43,869 nt of DNA from contig JAOZGN010000008.1 in assembly GCA_027491555.1 (NCBI GenBank), positions 1 to 43,869 on the forward strand, in the 5' to 3' direction. The notes below the pieces were generated by a model. That model had not been told where the DNA came from. It did no database searches and saw only the letters and a program-made list of their open reading frames with translations. How positions within the stretch are numbered: the stretch's first letter is position 1; every line of letters starts with the position of its first letter. This DNA is from Thermoproteota archaeon (GTDB lineage Archaea; Thermoproteota; Korarchaeia; Korarchaeales; Korarchaeaceae). Of this stretch, positions 8,371 to 16,098 are shown one piece after another. The translations under genes were made by a program, and so were the position numbers.

Positions 8371-9365
8371 CCGAAGCCTGGCGGCCTTACGTTCACAACG
8401 TCCTTGTTGACGAGGGTGGGCGGAACCTTGCCCTCCTTGAACGCAATCAGGTTCTCAGCCACGATGTCAGCCATCCTCGACCGGGTCTCTATGCTTGCGC
8501 TGGCGGCGTGCGGGGCGAGGACCACGTTCTTGAGCTGGAGCAGCGGGTCGTCGGGTGGTATGGGCTCCTGCTCGAACACGTCTAGCGCGGCCCCCGCGAT
8601 CCAGCCCTCTTTGAGGGCTCTGTACAGAGCCTTCTGGTCGACTACCTTGCCCCTGGCCGTGTTGATGAGGAAGGCGGTGGGCTTCATCATTTTCAGCTCC
8701 TTCTCCCCTATCATGTGGTAGGTCTCGGGAAGGAGCGGCACGTGCAGGCTTACGAAGTCCGACTCCTTGAGAAGGGTCTCTAGGTCGACCCTCTTGGCGC
8801 CCAACTCCTGCTCTATCTCGGGCCTTGGGATGACGTCATAGTAGAGGATCTTCATGCCGAACCCCTTGGCCCTCCTCGCGACCGCCTGACCGATCCTGCC
8901 CATGCCCACGATTCCCAGGGTGGCGCCGTACACATCGGTGCCGAGCATCATGAGCGGGTGCCAAGCGACCTTCCACTGTCCAGACCTAACGTAGTGGTCG
9001 GCCTCGACGATCCTCCTGGCGATTGCCAGCAGGAGGGCGAACGCGAAGTCCGCGACGGTCTCGGTCAGGACGCCTGGGGTGTTTGTTACGTAGATCCCCC
9101 TCTCGGTGGCGGCCTTCACGTCAATGTTGTCGAATCCAACGGCGTACTGGGCGATTATCCTCAGATTGGGGGCCGCGTCCATCACTTCGGCGTCGATCGG
9201 GTCAGTCAGCAGCGAGACGAGCGCATCCTTGTCCTTAACCCTCTCAATTATCACGTCCTTCGGGGGCGGGGCCTCTTCCGGCCAGAGATCGACCTCGAAG
9301 TGCTCTCTGATCTTCTTGAGGCCCCTCTCCGGGATCTCCCTGGTCATGAACAGCTTAGGCTTCAT
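8367..9365 (-). CDS. gyaR: Glyoxylate/hydroxypyruvate reductase (D-isomer 2-hydroxyacid dehydrogenase)
   Basis: 332 residues from the ATG at 9365. An in-frame TTG four codons upstream is less likely because GGTGAG lies just 3 nt before the [22 protein letters not shown] is the hallmark N-terminus of Thermococcus/Pyrococcus glyoxylate reductases. The NAD(P)-binding motif is [15 protein letters not shown]. Catalytic residues are Arg in [10 protein letters not shown], Glu in FEQEPIP and His in LAPHAASAS. It reduces glyoxylate to glycolate with NAD(P)H in the cytoplasm. A TATA-like TTTATAGG (9396-9403) sits about 35 nt upstream, so the transcript would begin almost at the ribosome-binding site. 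The gene is coupled to the GIY-YIG/HAD fusion by a 4-nt overlap. Confidence 0.92.
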   Translation of the reverse strand: MKPKLFMTREIPERGLKKIREHFEVDLWPEEAPPPKDVIIERVKDKDALVSLLTDPIDAEVMDAAPNLRIIAQYAVGFDNIDVKAATERGIYVTNTPGVLTETVADFAFALLLAIARRIVEADHYVRSGQWKVAWHPLMMLGTDVYGATLGIVGMGRIGQAVARRAKGFGMKILYYDVIPRPEIEQELGAKRVDLETLLKESDFVSLHVPLLPETYHMIGEKELKMMKPTAFLINTARGKVVDQKALYRALKEGWIAGAALDVFEQEPIPPDDPLLQLKNVVLAPHAASASIETRSRMADIVAENLIAFKEGKVPPTLVNKDVVNVRPPGFG

Positions 9366-9395
9366 GGGCTCACCCAAGCTCGCCAGCGAGTTTAA

Positions 9396-9403
9396 CCTAT
9401 AAA
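9396..9403 (-). promoter_or_regulatory. TATA box of gyaR
   Basis: TTTATAGG on the minus strand lies immediately downstream of the ogg stop codon, centred about 35 nt before the gyaR ATG. Predicted transcription starts near 9373, at the GGTGAG ribosome-binding site. Inferred from spacing. Confidence 0.55.
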
Positions 9404-9408
9404 CAGGC

Positions 9409-10044
9409 TCACCTGAAGACGAAGCCGGTCTTCATGTACCACATGTAGAGGTCCAGCTCGGCCAAGCTGAGGCCAGCCTCTTCGGCGACTCTCCAAAGAA
9501 CCCCCTCGAGGTGGAGGTATCTCCCCCTGGTCAGGCTCTTGGGGATGTTCCCTATCAGCCCATAGTCATGCATCACCCTTAGGATGTGCCGATCGATTAT
9601 GGCGACGTCTTTCCTCCCAGTATTTCTCAGGAAGTGGCTGGACTCCTTCATCCCCAGGCCGCGCACGTTCTCCCTCAGCCACTCCCTCGCCCTTTCGGAG
9701 CTCATTTTGGGTATCGCCTCCCTAATCTTCCGGAGAAGGGGCCTGTTCGACACTATGTACTCAGCCCTGGCCTTGGGGAACCTGTGCCCCATAGATCGAA
9801 GCACCTCCTCGATCTCGCTCTCAGAGGCCTCAAAGAGTGCGCCAGTCTCCCAGAGGCGGCTGGCCATCTGAAAAGCTTCAACCGCCTTGAAGTTGGCGGC
9901 CAAGATGCAGAATGCTAGCTCTCTGGCCCACAGCCTCCAGTCTCCTTGCCCTATCTCCTCGAACTCCCTGATCCTCGATCTCACCGCTTGCTCAACCTCG
10001 GGCTTTCTGGCGAGTTCCTGAACGACATCGGCAAGCCTTCTCAT
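9409..10044 (-). CDS. ogg: 8-oxoguanine DNA glycosylase/AP lyase, Ogg2-type
   Basis: 211 residues from the ATG at 10044; in-frame starts also exist at 10071 and 10107. The helix-hairpin-helix GPD signature is clear: [15 protein letters not shown] contains the catalytic Lys, and [12 protein letters not shown] contains the catalytic Asp. This matches archaeal type 2 Ogg, which excises 8-oxoguanine and cleaves the resulting abasic site. The C-terminus ends KTGFVFR, close to the short C-terminal tail typical of Ogg2. I prefer 10044 because the only AT-rich promoter-like element (10070-10078) lies about 30 nt upstream of it and because 10107 would run into radA. It diverges from radA, so two DNA-repair genes share a control region. 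Confidence 0.85.
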   Translation of the reverse strand: MRRLADVVQELARKPEVEQAVRSRIREFEEIGQGDWRLWARELAFCILAANFKAVEAFQMASRLWETGALFEASESEIEEVLRSMGHRFPKARAEYIVSNRPLLRKIREAIPKMSSERAREWLRENVRGLGMKESSHFLRNTGRKDVAIIDRHILRVMHDYGLIGNIPKSLTRGRYLHLEGVLWRVAEEAGLSLAELDLYMWYMKTGFVFR

Positions 10045-10069
10045 TTGGTCAAACTTTCCCCCGCGCGAC

Positions 10070-10078
10070 ATTATTATC
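10070..10078. promoter_or_regulatory. Shared TATA-like element, ogg / radA
   Basis: ATTATTATC is centred 27 nt upstream of the radA ATG and 30 nt upstream of the ogg ATG at 10044. There is no other AT-rich stretch between the two genes. It would make both mRNAs leaderless or nearly so. Inferred from position. Confidence 0.55.
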
Positions 10079-10100
10079 CCCGCGCTGCGGCGCAGCAGGG

Positions 10101-12680
10101 ATGCCAAGGGCCAAGAAGAAGGTAGAGCCCGAGGAGGGGGAGGGGGGAGAGGAGGCCCTGGAGGAGCCCGTGGCCCCCCAGTTTGACGAGCTGGATGAGG
10201 CCGAGGCCTTTGAGGAGGTCGACCTCACCACCCTAAGCGGGGTCGGGCCGACCATAGCAAAGAGGCTCACCGAGGCCGGCTTCACGACTCTTGAGTCCAT
10301 AGCACTCACGTCCCCGGCGGAACTCTCTGCGGCGGCCGGGATCCCCATGTCCACGGCCAGCAAGATCATCGCGTCGGCTAGGAAGATCCTGAAGGTCGAT
10401 GTGATGACCGCCTTCGATTACTATCAGAAGAGGAAGAGCGTCCAGAGGATAACAACGGGCACCAAGGCCCTAGACGACCTGCTGGGAGGGGGCGTCGAGA
10501 CCCAAGCCATAACGGAGATCTACGGGCCATACGGATCTGGTAAGTGCGTAGCTGGAGACACACTCGTTCCATTCATAAATGAGGGGAACGTCCATTTTGA
10601 GAGGATATCTGACGCCTACGAATTCTACATGCAGAGGTTTGGGGAGACAAGAGTAGACGAGGGGTTTGCAGTTCCACTCTCCGGGGTCAAGGTCCTAGCA
10701 CTCAACGAAGATGGAAGCACCCGCGCAGTTGAGGCCTCCTACCTTTACAGGGAGAGGGTCCGCACCATATTGGAGGTTAAGACTAGAAAGGGAAGGATCC
10801 TCCGCCTGACTCCAAAACACAGGCTGTTGAGCATGAGAAAGACAGATAACAGGCTGGGGTGGTGTCCGGCGGGGCAGCTATCGCCTGGAGATCTCATAGC
10901 TGCTCCTAAGGTGTTGAGATTTCCCGCAGGAGGCGATAGTCCTCTCACCCGGGAGGATGCGTACTTCCTGGGGCTTTTCGTGGCGGAGGGTACGCCAAAC
11001 CCACTGTCCCTATCCACGACCGATGAGGAGATCAAAGACTGGGTGGTCAGGTATATCGCCGAGAGGCACGGCTACCTGCCACGCGTTCGAGTTGACACTA
11101 GAAGTGGGAGGAAGGTATACACAATACTCCTCAGAGCCCCGAGTAGGAAATTCTTGGGGAGGCTCGCAAAATGCAAGGCCGGTGAGAAGTTTATCCCAGA
11201 GAGTGTGTTCTCGGCTCCTCCCGAAGTAGCGATGGAGTTCTTGAGAGGGTACGTTAAGGGAGACGGATACCTAGGGAAAGCTGTGGAGCTAACGACAAAA
11301 AGCAGACTGCTGGCCCACCAGCTCACGTACCTGATGAAGAGCTTTGGCTTCGACGTTTCTGTTAGATGTAAGAATGTAGAAGGAAAGACATACTATAAGT
11401 TGTATGTGGTCGGGAGTGGTAAAGGAAGTTTCCTCAAGATGATGGGTAGAGAGGGTGGCTCGTCCGTCTCGCCTTACGGATATCCAGAGCCTATAGTGGT
11501 CGCCCTAAGAGAGTTCTACAAGAGGGCGTGGGGAGGGGAAAAGGGCGCGGCAGGGAAGTCCGTGGGTAAGAGATCTACCAGTAGAGGGTATCCCTATAGG
11601 ATACTCATCGGCGACGCGCGCGGCAAGTCAGTGAGCGACGAGACCCTCCTAAAGATTAGATCCCTGTTCCTAGAGATGCGTGATAGCCTACTCGGGGCGA
11701 AGGATCTGGCTGGCAGATTGGAACGTCTAAGCGTCAAGGAGCTGCGTAAACTCGTCAGGAGCGTTCCCTTCCCCATCTTGGAGACTTTTGAGAAGGCCGG
11801 AGTCCCGGTAACACGCGCTCGGAACTACCTGTACAGAGGTATACCTGAAAGTCTACCTGAACTCGGCGAGGTTAAGGCGAGAATATTGACTGAAATAGAT
11901 CGAAGACTATCAGTTCTTGAAGAGGCTGTACGCTTCATCGACGAAGTCCGGAGGTATGAGTGGGATGTGATCGTTTCCTCAGAGGAGGTTCCCTTCGACG
12001 ACTACGTCTACGACTTCGTGGTTCCTGATGGTCACACGTTCATTGGGGGAGGGATGCCCACCCTACTGCACAATACCCAGCTGTGTCATCAGCTTGCCGT
12101 CACCGTTCAGCTCCCCATCGAGAGGGGCGGGCTCGGTCGTAGGTGTCTCTACATAGACACCGAGGGGACATTCAGGCCCGAGAGGATCGTTCAGATAGCC
12201 GAGAGGTTCGAGCTCGACCCCGAGACCACCCTGAAGAACATACTGGTGGCGAGGGCCTTCACGGCCGACCACCAGATGGTCGTAACCGAGAAGGCCGAGC
12301 CCTACCTGAAGAAGTACGACATCGGCCTGATAATCGTGGACTCGCTGATAAGCCACTTCAGGGGGGAGTTCGTTGGCAGAGAGAACCTGGCCGCGCGTCA
12401 GCAGAAGCTGAACAAGTACCTGCACAAGCTCCTGAGGTACGCCCTGGGGTACAACCTAGCGGTGCTGGTAACCAACCAGGTCATCGCCCAGCCAGACGCC
12501 TTTTTCGGAGACCCCAACAGACCGGCGGGAGGCCACGTCTTGGGTCACGGAGTGACCGCCAGGCTCTACATAAAGCGTGCTAAGGGGAACCGCAGGCTGG
12601 TCAAGCTAGTCAAGAGCCCTTACCTGCCAGAGGACTCCGTGGAGGTTGCGATCACCGGTGGCGGCGTCGAGGACGTGTGA
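10101..12680 (+). CDS. radA: DNA repair/recombination protein RadA, intein-containing precursor
   Basis: The precursor has 859 residues: a 148-residue N-extein, a 510-residue intein and a 201-residue C-extein, giving a mature RadA of 349 residues, normal size. The N-extein has an acidic leader, a helix-hairpin-helix domain (LTTLSGVGPTIAKRLTEAG, about 45-63) and Walker A GPYGSGK, which is split from the following Thr by the intein. The C-extein continues TQLCHQLAVTVQLP, Walker B LIIVDS and the DNA-binding loops. RadA forms ATP-dependent filaments for strand exchange. The gene is probably leaderless (TATA-like element 27 nt upstream). It is followed after 10 nt by a sulfur carrier gene. Confidence 0.97.
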   Translation: MPRAKKKVEPEEGEGGEEALEEPVAPQFDELDEAEAFEEVDLTTLSGVGPTIAKRLTEAGFTTLESIALTSPAELSAAAGIPMSTASKIIASARKILKVDVMTAFDYYQKRKSVQRITTGTKALDDLLGGGVETQAITEIYGPYGSGKCVAGDTLVPFINEGNVHFERISDAYEFYMQRFGETRVDEGFAVPLSGVKVLALNEDGSTRAVEASYLYRERVRTILEVKTRKGRILRLTPKHRLLSMRKTDNRLGWCPAGQLSPGDLIAAPKVLRFPAGGDSPLTREDAYFLGLFVAEGTPNPLSLSTTDEEIKDWVVRYIAERHGYLPRVRVDTRSGRKVYTILLRAPSRKFLGRLAKCKAGEKFIPESVFSAPPEVAMEFLRGYVKGDGYLGKAVELTTKSRLLAHQLTYLMKSFGFDVSVRCKNVEGKTYYKLYVVGSGKGSFLKMMGREGGSSVSPYGYPEPIVVALREFYKRAWGGEKGAAGKSVGKRSTSRGYPYRILIGDARGKSVSDETLLKIRSLFLEMRDSLLGAKDLAGRLERLSVKELRKLVRSVPFPILETFEKAGVPVTRARNYLYRGIPESLPELGEVKARILTEIDRRLSVLEEAVRFIDEVRRYEWDVIVSSEEVPFDDYVYDFVVPDGHTFIGGGMPTLLHNTQLCHQLAVTVQLPIERGGLGRRCLYIDTEGTFRPERIVQIAERFELDPETTLKNILVARAFTADHQMVVTEKAEPYLKKYDIGLIIVDSLISHFRGEFVGRENLAARQQKLNKYLHKLLRYALGYNLAVLVTNQVIAQPDAFFGDPNRPAGGHVLGHGVTARLYIKRAKGNRRLVKLVKSPYLPEDSVEVAITGGGVEDV
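10545..12074 (+). mobile_element. RadA P-loop intein with LAGLIDADG homing endonuclease
   Basis: In-frame intervening protein element, precursor residues 149-658. The splice junctions are SGK|CVAGDTLVPF and PTLLHN|TQ: Cys at position 1, terminal His-Asn, and Thr as the +1 nucleophile. Block B is LTPKHRLL. Blocks F/G are YVYDFVVPDGHTFIGGG and LLHN. Two LAGLIDADG motifs are visible, YFLGLFVAEG (about 288-297) and FLRGYVKGDGYL (about 380-391), both with acidic residues, so the homing nuclease may be active. Local composition is AT-rich: 11341-11400 is about 37% GC, against about 57% at 12181-12240 in the C-extein, consistent with horizontal acquisition. The insertion site after the Walker A Lys is the same as that of the Pyrococcus RadA inteins. 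Confidence 0.95.
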
Positions 12681-12690
12681 GGCCCTTCAA

Positions 12691-12900
12691 ATGAGGCGGC
12701 AGGTCCGGGTCTTCTTGGAAGGAGAGGAAATCTTTGTCGACGCCTCTATGCGGATATCAGAGCTGATGCGCGAGCTTGATCTCCATCCTGAAGCCCACCT
12801 CCCCGTCGTGAACGGCTCTCCAGCCCCTGAGAGGATGTATCTCTCTGAAGGGGACGATGTGAGGTTTGTCAGGGTCACTGTACACTATCCGGGCGTGTGA
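12691..12900 (+). CDS. Small ubiquitin-fold (ThiS/MoaD-like) sulfur carrier, non-canonical C-terminus
   Basis: 69 residues. The pattern is that of the ThiS/MoaD/SAMP2 beta-grasp family: RRQVRVFLEGEEIFVDASM, ISELMRELDLHPEAHLPVVNG, then LSEGDDVRFVRVTVHYPGV. Context is strong: radA ends 10 nt upstream, and the TtuA/NcsA tRNA thiolase starts 6 nt downstream, the usual partner of TtuB/SAMP2-type carriers. The odd point is the C-terminus, HYPGV, where active carriers end in Gly-Gly for adenylation and thiocarboxylation. Either the last residues are processed, or this copy works differently or is inactive. An in-frame start 45 nt upstream would overlap radA and is less likely. Confidence 0.8.
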   Translation: MRRQVRVFLEGEEIFVDASMRISELMRELDLHPEAHLPVVNGSPAPERMYLSEGDDVRFVRVTVHYPGV

Positions 12901-12906
12901 TGAACC

Positions 12907-13887
12907 TTGCGCCCCTCTTGCGACAGGTGTGGATCGAGAGAAGCCATTCACACAGTTCATCGAACCAACGAGAACCTGTGCGGCGAGTGCCTCGTTCAAG
13001 ATGTCCGGAGGAAGGTCTTCTCGCTGCTCGACCTGCTCATCGAGGACGGCGATCGTGTCGCCGTGGCCCTCTCCGGCGGGAAAGACAGCTCCCTCACGTT
13101 GTACCTCGTGTCGGAGTATCAGAAGGTAGGGCGGAGGAGGTTCGACCTACTGGCCATCACCGTGGATGAGGGGACGGCCTACAGGAGGTCCGGCATAGAG
13201 GCTGCCCGCGAGCTGACCCGAAAGCTGGGCGTGGAGCACACCGTCGTGGGGATGAGGGACATCCACGGGATAGACGTGGCGGAGATCAGGGCGATCCTCC
13301 CCAGGCGCTGGAGGAGGTCGGCCTGTACCTACTGTGGAGTCCTGAGGCGGTGGGCTATCAACAGGGTGGCGAGGGAGAGGGGCGCCACCAAGGTCGCGAC
13401 TGGCCACAACCTAGATGACGTCCTACAGACTCACCTAATGAACCTGGCTAGAGGAGATGTCCCCGCCATGGTGAGGTCGGGCCAGGGAGTGAGGTCCCCG
13501 TCCCCCCTCATGGTGCCGAGGATCAGGCCCTTGGCTGGAGTGAGGGAGAGGGAGGTGGCCGCCGCTGCCCTATACTTGGGCCTCCCGGCGCACTTCGGCA
13601 AGTGTCCCCTAACCACTGGCATGAGGGTGGGGGTCAGGAGGGCGGTCGACGAGCTTGAGCTCGCTCTCCCCGGGATCAAGGAGGACCTCATCTCAGGCCT
13701 GCAGGCTGTGATAAGGAGGGTCAGGGCCTCCGGGGCGATTGAGGTTGAGCTGAGGTCGTGCAAGCTGTGCGGCGAGCCGACGACGGGAGAGATCTGTAAG
13801 ACTTGCCAGATGAAGTTGGAGCTGCAGGAGCTGGCTCGTAGGCCCCTCCTCTTCCCCTCTCAGTCTCCGGCTAACTCAAATTATTAG
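12907..13887 (+). CDS. tRNA 2-thiouridine synthesis protein, TtuA/NcsA (Ncs6) family
   Basis: 326 residues from a TTG start. The N-terminal zinc ribbon is CDRCGSREAIHTVH with ENLCGEC. The ATP-pyrophosphatase P-loop is ALSGGKDSSLTLYL (about 54-67). The conserved core Cys is in ACTYCGVLRRW, followed by KVATGHNLDDVLQTHLMN, and a second catalytic Cys lies in GKCPLTTGM. The C-terminal zinc finger is CKLCG...CKTC. This set defines the TtuA/Ncs6 group, which adenylates and thiolates tRNA uridine (U54 or U34) and often uses an Fe-S cluster and a TtuB-like carrier. The small carrier gene lies 6 nt upstream. Whether it modifies position 34 or 54 cannot be told from sequence. Confidence 0.9.
   Translation: MRPSCDRCGSREAIHTVHRTNENLCGECLVQDVRRKVFSLLDLLIEDGDRVAVALSGGKDSSLTLYLVSEYQKVGRRRFDLLAITVDEGTAYRRSGIEAARELTRKLGVEHTVVGMRDIHGIDVAEIRAILPRRWRRSACTYCGVLRRWAINRVARERGATKVATGHNLDDVLQTHLMNLARGDVPAMVRSGQGVRSPSPLMVPRIRPLAGVREREVAAAALYLGLPAHFGKCPLTTGMRVGVRRAVDELELALPGIKEDLISGLQAVIRRVRASGAIEVELRSCKLCGEPTTGEICKTCQMKLELQELARRPLLFPSQSPANSNY
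13878..13887 (+). promoter_or_regulatory. TATA-like element of the PAC2-PadR-DUF354 operon
   Basis: AAATTATTAG overlaps the last codons of the upstream tRNA thiolase gene. Expected initiation is near 13909, upstream of the PAC2 ATG at 13924 but downstream of the alternative GTG at 13903. This supports the ATG start. Inferred. Confidence 0.45.
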
Positions 13888-13923
13888 CAACTAGCACCCT
13901 GAGTGGTCGAGGTAGTTGGCGAA

Positions 13924-14700
13924 ATGGGCTGGCTGAAGCTCTCCATGATCGGTGAACCCGCTGAGGGCTATGGACTAGTCATAGCTGGATATCCTGGAGT
14001 CGCCAACGTCGGGGCGGGCGTGGTCACCTACTTATCAGAGGAGCTCGGCGCCGAGCCGTTGGCGAGGCTGTACTCCGAGTATCTCTTCCTCCCCGGAAAC
14101 GTCGCCGGGATATCCATAGCCGAGGACGGCAGCTTTGAGCTGCCCTCTATAGACATCTACCACACGAGAGAGGAGGTTCCCGGGATCGGTAGGCTTCTCT
14201 TGGTCACGAGTCAGGTCCAGCCGGTCCCTTGGGGTCAACTCGAGGTAGCCTCCAAACTCCTGGAGTACCTGAAGTCCCTCAGGGCCAGTTCCCTCCTTGT
14301 GGTAACCGGCTTCGCGGACCCGGACATGGCGGGGCAGGTGCTCGCCTTTGGGACGTACGCGGACCTGCTACAGAGACTCGTCTCAGCCGGCGCCAAGGAG
14401 CAAACGCCCATGAAGTCGATAGTCGGCTTGGCCGGTGCAACGCTGGCGTCTGCTAAGCTCTTCGACCTGCCTTACGTTTCTCTGACGGGGGTTTCCGAGA
14501 CGTCTGCCCCTGACTTCAAGGCGGCTGGGGAGGTCCTGAAGGTCCTCAACTCGGCCTTAGATCTCCAGCTAAACCTGGAGAGCATAGAAAGGAGGATCAG
14601 GGAGTTCGAAGAGATGAAGAGAAGCATCCTACGCCAGCTCGAGGAGCAGATATCCTCGATGGCTCCCCCGAGCTCCGATGAGACCGGCTACGTGGGGTGA
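13924..14700 (+). CDS. PAC2 family protein (paralogue 1)
   Basis: 258 residues from the ATG at 13924; a GTG at 13903 is in frame. It resembles the archaeal PAC2 (proteasome assembly chaperone 2) superfamily: LVIAGYPGVANVGAGVVTYL near 21-40, a central LLVTSQVQPVPWGQ, and a C-terminal coiled helix of Glu/Lys/Arg. No catalytic residues can be assigned. Archaeal PAC2 proteins are proposed chaperones or ligand-binding proteins and their clients are unproven. It is coupled to the PadR-like gene by a TGATG overlap. A second PAC2 paralogue lies 3.5 kb away at 17471 and shares the motifs QPVPWGQ/QPIPWGQ. Confidence 0.85.
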   Translation: MGWLKLSMIGEPAEGYGLVIAGYPGVANVGAGVVTYLSEELGAEPLARLYSEYLFLPGNVAGISIAEDGSFELPSIDIYHTREEVPGIGRLLLVTSQVQPVPWGQLEVASKLLEYLKSLRASSLLVVTGFADPDMAGQVLAFGTYADLLQRLVSAGAKEQTPMKSIVGLAGATLASAKLFDLPYVSLTGVSETSAPDFKAAGEVLKVLNSALDLQLNLESIERRIREFEEMKRSILRQLEEQISSMAPPSSDETGYVG

Positions 14701-15047
14701 TGGCGACGCCCATCGAGAGGCTCAAGAGAAAGCTCACGATAGAGAACCTCTGGCTCTACATACTCACGCTGCTCAAGGACGGGCCGAAGTACCCCTACGA
14801 AATACCGGACCTCATGGAGAAGAGGTTCGGCTGGAAGCCGGCGCGCGTCACCGGCTACATCGTAATGAAGAGGCTCGAGATGGACGGGTACATACGCATA
14901 GTGAGGAGGAAGAGCAGTCAGGGGAGGGTTCGGAACTACTACGAGCTTACTGACAAGGGCAGGGAGGCGTTGAGAGAAGCAGAGAGCTTCCTGAGGGACC
15001 TCGTGAACTCCCTCTTCGGTCCCGGAGAGGAGAGTGGGAAGGGTTGA
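14700..15047 (+). CDS. PadR-like winged-helix transcriptional regulator
   Basis: 115 residues from the ATG at 14700 (a GTG one codon earlier is also possible). NLWLYILTLLKDGPKYPYEI, GYIVMKRLEMDGYIRIV and RNYYELTDKGREAL form the PadR-type winged helix: recognition helix, wing and the Y-L-T-xx-G motif. A short C-terminal helix (LREAESFLRDLVNSL) probably dimerises. It starts within the PAC2 stop codon (TGATG), and its own stop overlaps the DUF354 start, so the three genes form one tightly coupled operon. Ligand and target operator cannot be inferred. Confidence 0.88.
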   Translation: MATPIERLKRKLTIENLWLYILTLLKDGPKYPYEIPDLMEKRFGWKPARVTGYIVMKRLEMDGYIRIVRRKSSQGRVRNYYELTDKGREALREAESFLRDLVNSLFGPGEESGKG

Positions 15048-16093
15048 GGATCTGGATAGATGTCATGACCCCCAAGCAAGCTAGGGTCTTCTCTCAGGTC
15101 TATCGAGTTGCTATGTCCAAGGGACACGAGGTCCTCCTCACAGCCCGCTCTCACGGAGAGACCACGCAGATTCTCTCCATGGAGGGGATCCCACATCTCT
15201 CCGTCGGCAGGCACGGCGGCAGGGAGCTTCGGTCAAAGCTCAAGGCCTACGCCCGTCGGGCCCTGGATCTGATCGACCCGGTCGCTGAGTTCAGGCCTCA
15301 TGTCCTGATAAGCTTGTCTTCCCCGGAGGCGGTCAGGGTCGCGTTTGGCCTGGGCGTGAAGGTGGTCTCTCTGAACGATACCCCTCACTCGGTCCACGTG
15401 GGGAGACTGACCCTGCCTCTCTCTGACCGCCTCGTCTATCCCGCAGCCATCCCTGCCCACAGGTGGCTCAGCCTCGGCGCCAGGGCGGAGGCCCTGAGGC
15501 CCTACTACGGGGTCGACGAAGTGTCTTGGATCCTTCCCGTTCTAGGGCGGGCACGCTTCGGGGGTCGAGAGGGGGGTCTGGCGGTGGTGAGACCCGAGGA
15601 GTCGCACGCGGCCTACTTGGCCAGGAACAGCGGTCACGCCAGCGTTGTAGAGCCCTGCCTAGAGTTTCTGCTCGACAATGGGTACAGGGTCGTGCTCCTG
15701 CCCAGGTATGAGGATCAGAGGAGCTACTTCCAGAAGAAGTACGGGGACCGCGTCGAGATCCCTGAGAGGGCAGTTGACCCCGTTCCCCTCTACTCTGCCG
15801 CTGATGTCGTGATATCGGGGGGTGGCACAATGTCGCGGGAGGCGGCCATGTTCGGAACGCCAGCCATCTCTCTTTTCCCCCTTGAGGATCCCCTATATGT
15901 CGACGAGTTCCTGGCCTCCCTGGGACTGCCGCTATTTAGGTTCAGAGATCCGAGGGCCGCCCTTTCTCTTCTGGAGAGGATAGCCCGCGACCCGGACAGA
16001 TTCAGGGTGAACCCCAGCCCCGTGCTCTCGCTCCTCGAGAATCCAGTGGACATCCTCCTCAGGGAGGCCCAGAGCTTGGCAGAGGGGGGATGA
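15044..16093 (+). CDS. DUF354 family protein (GT-B-like fold)
   Basis: 349 residues. The TTG start at 15044 overlaps the PadR stop (TTGA). MRIWIDVMTPKQARVFSQVY is the standard opening of DUF354, an archaeal and bacterial family with a predicted GT-B glycosyltransferase-like fold. The C-terminal half has VVISGGGTMSREAAMFGTPAI (about 253-273), equivalent to the UDP-sugar-binding segment of MurG/UDP-GlcNAc epimerase-like enzymes. It may act on a nucleotide sugar, but the substrate is unknown. It converges with the flavoprotein gene with only 5 nt between them. Confidence 0.85.
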   Translation: MRIWIDVMTPKQARVFSQVYRVAMSKGHEVLLTARSHGETTQILSMEGIPHLSVGRHGGRELRSKLKAYARRALDLIDPVAEFRPHVLISLSSPEAVRVAFGLGVKVVSLNDTPHSVHVGRLTLPLSDRLVYPAAIPAHRWLSLGARAEALRPYYGVDEVSWILPVLGRARFGGREGGLAVVRPEESHAAYLARNSGHASVVEPCLEFLLDNGYRVVLLPRYEDQRSYFQKKYGDRVEIPERAVDPVPLYSAADVVISGGGTMSREAAMFGTPAISLFPLEDPLYVDEFLASLGLPLFRFRDPRAALSLLERIARDPDRFRVNPSPVLSLLENPVDILLREAQSLAEGG

Positions 16094-16098
16094 CTCCC

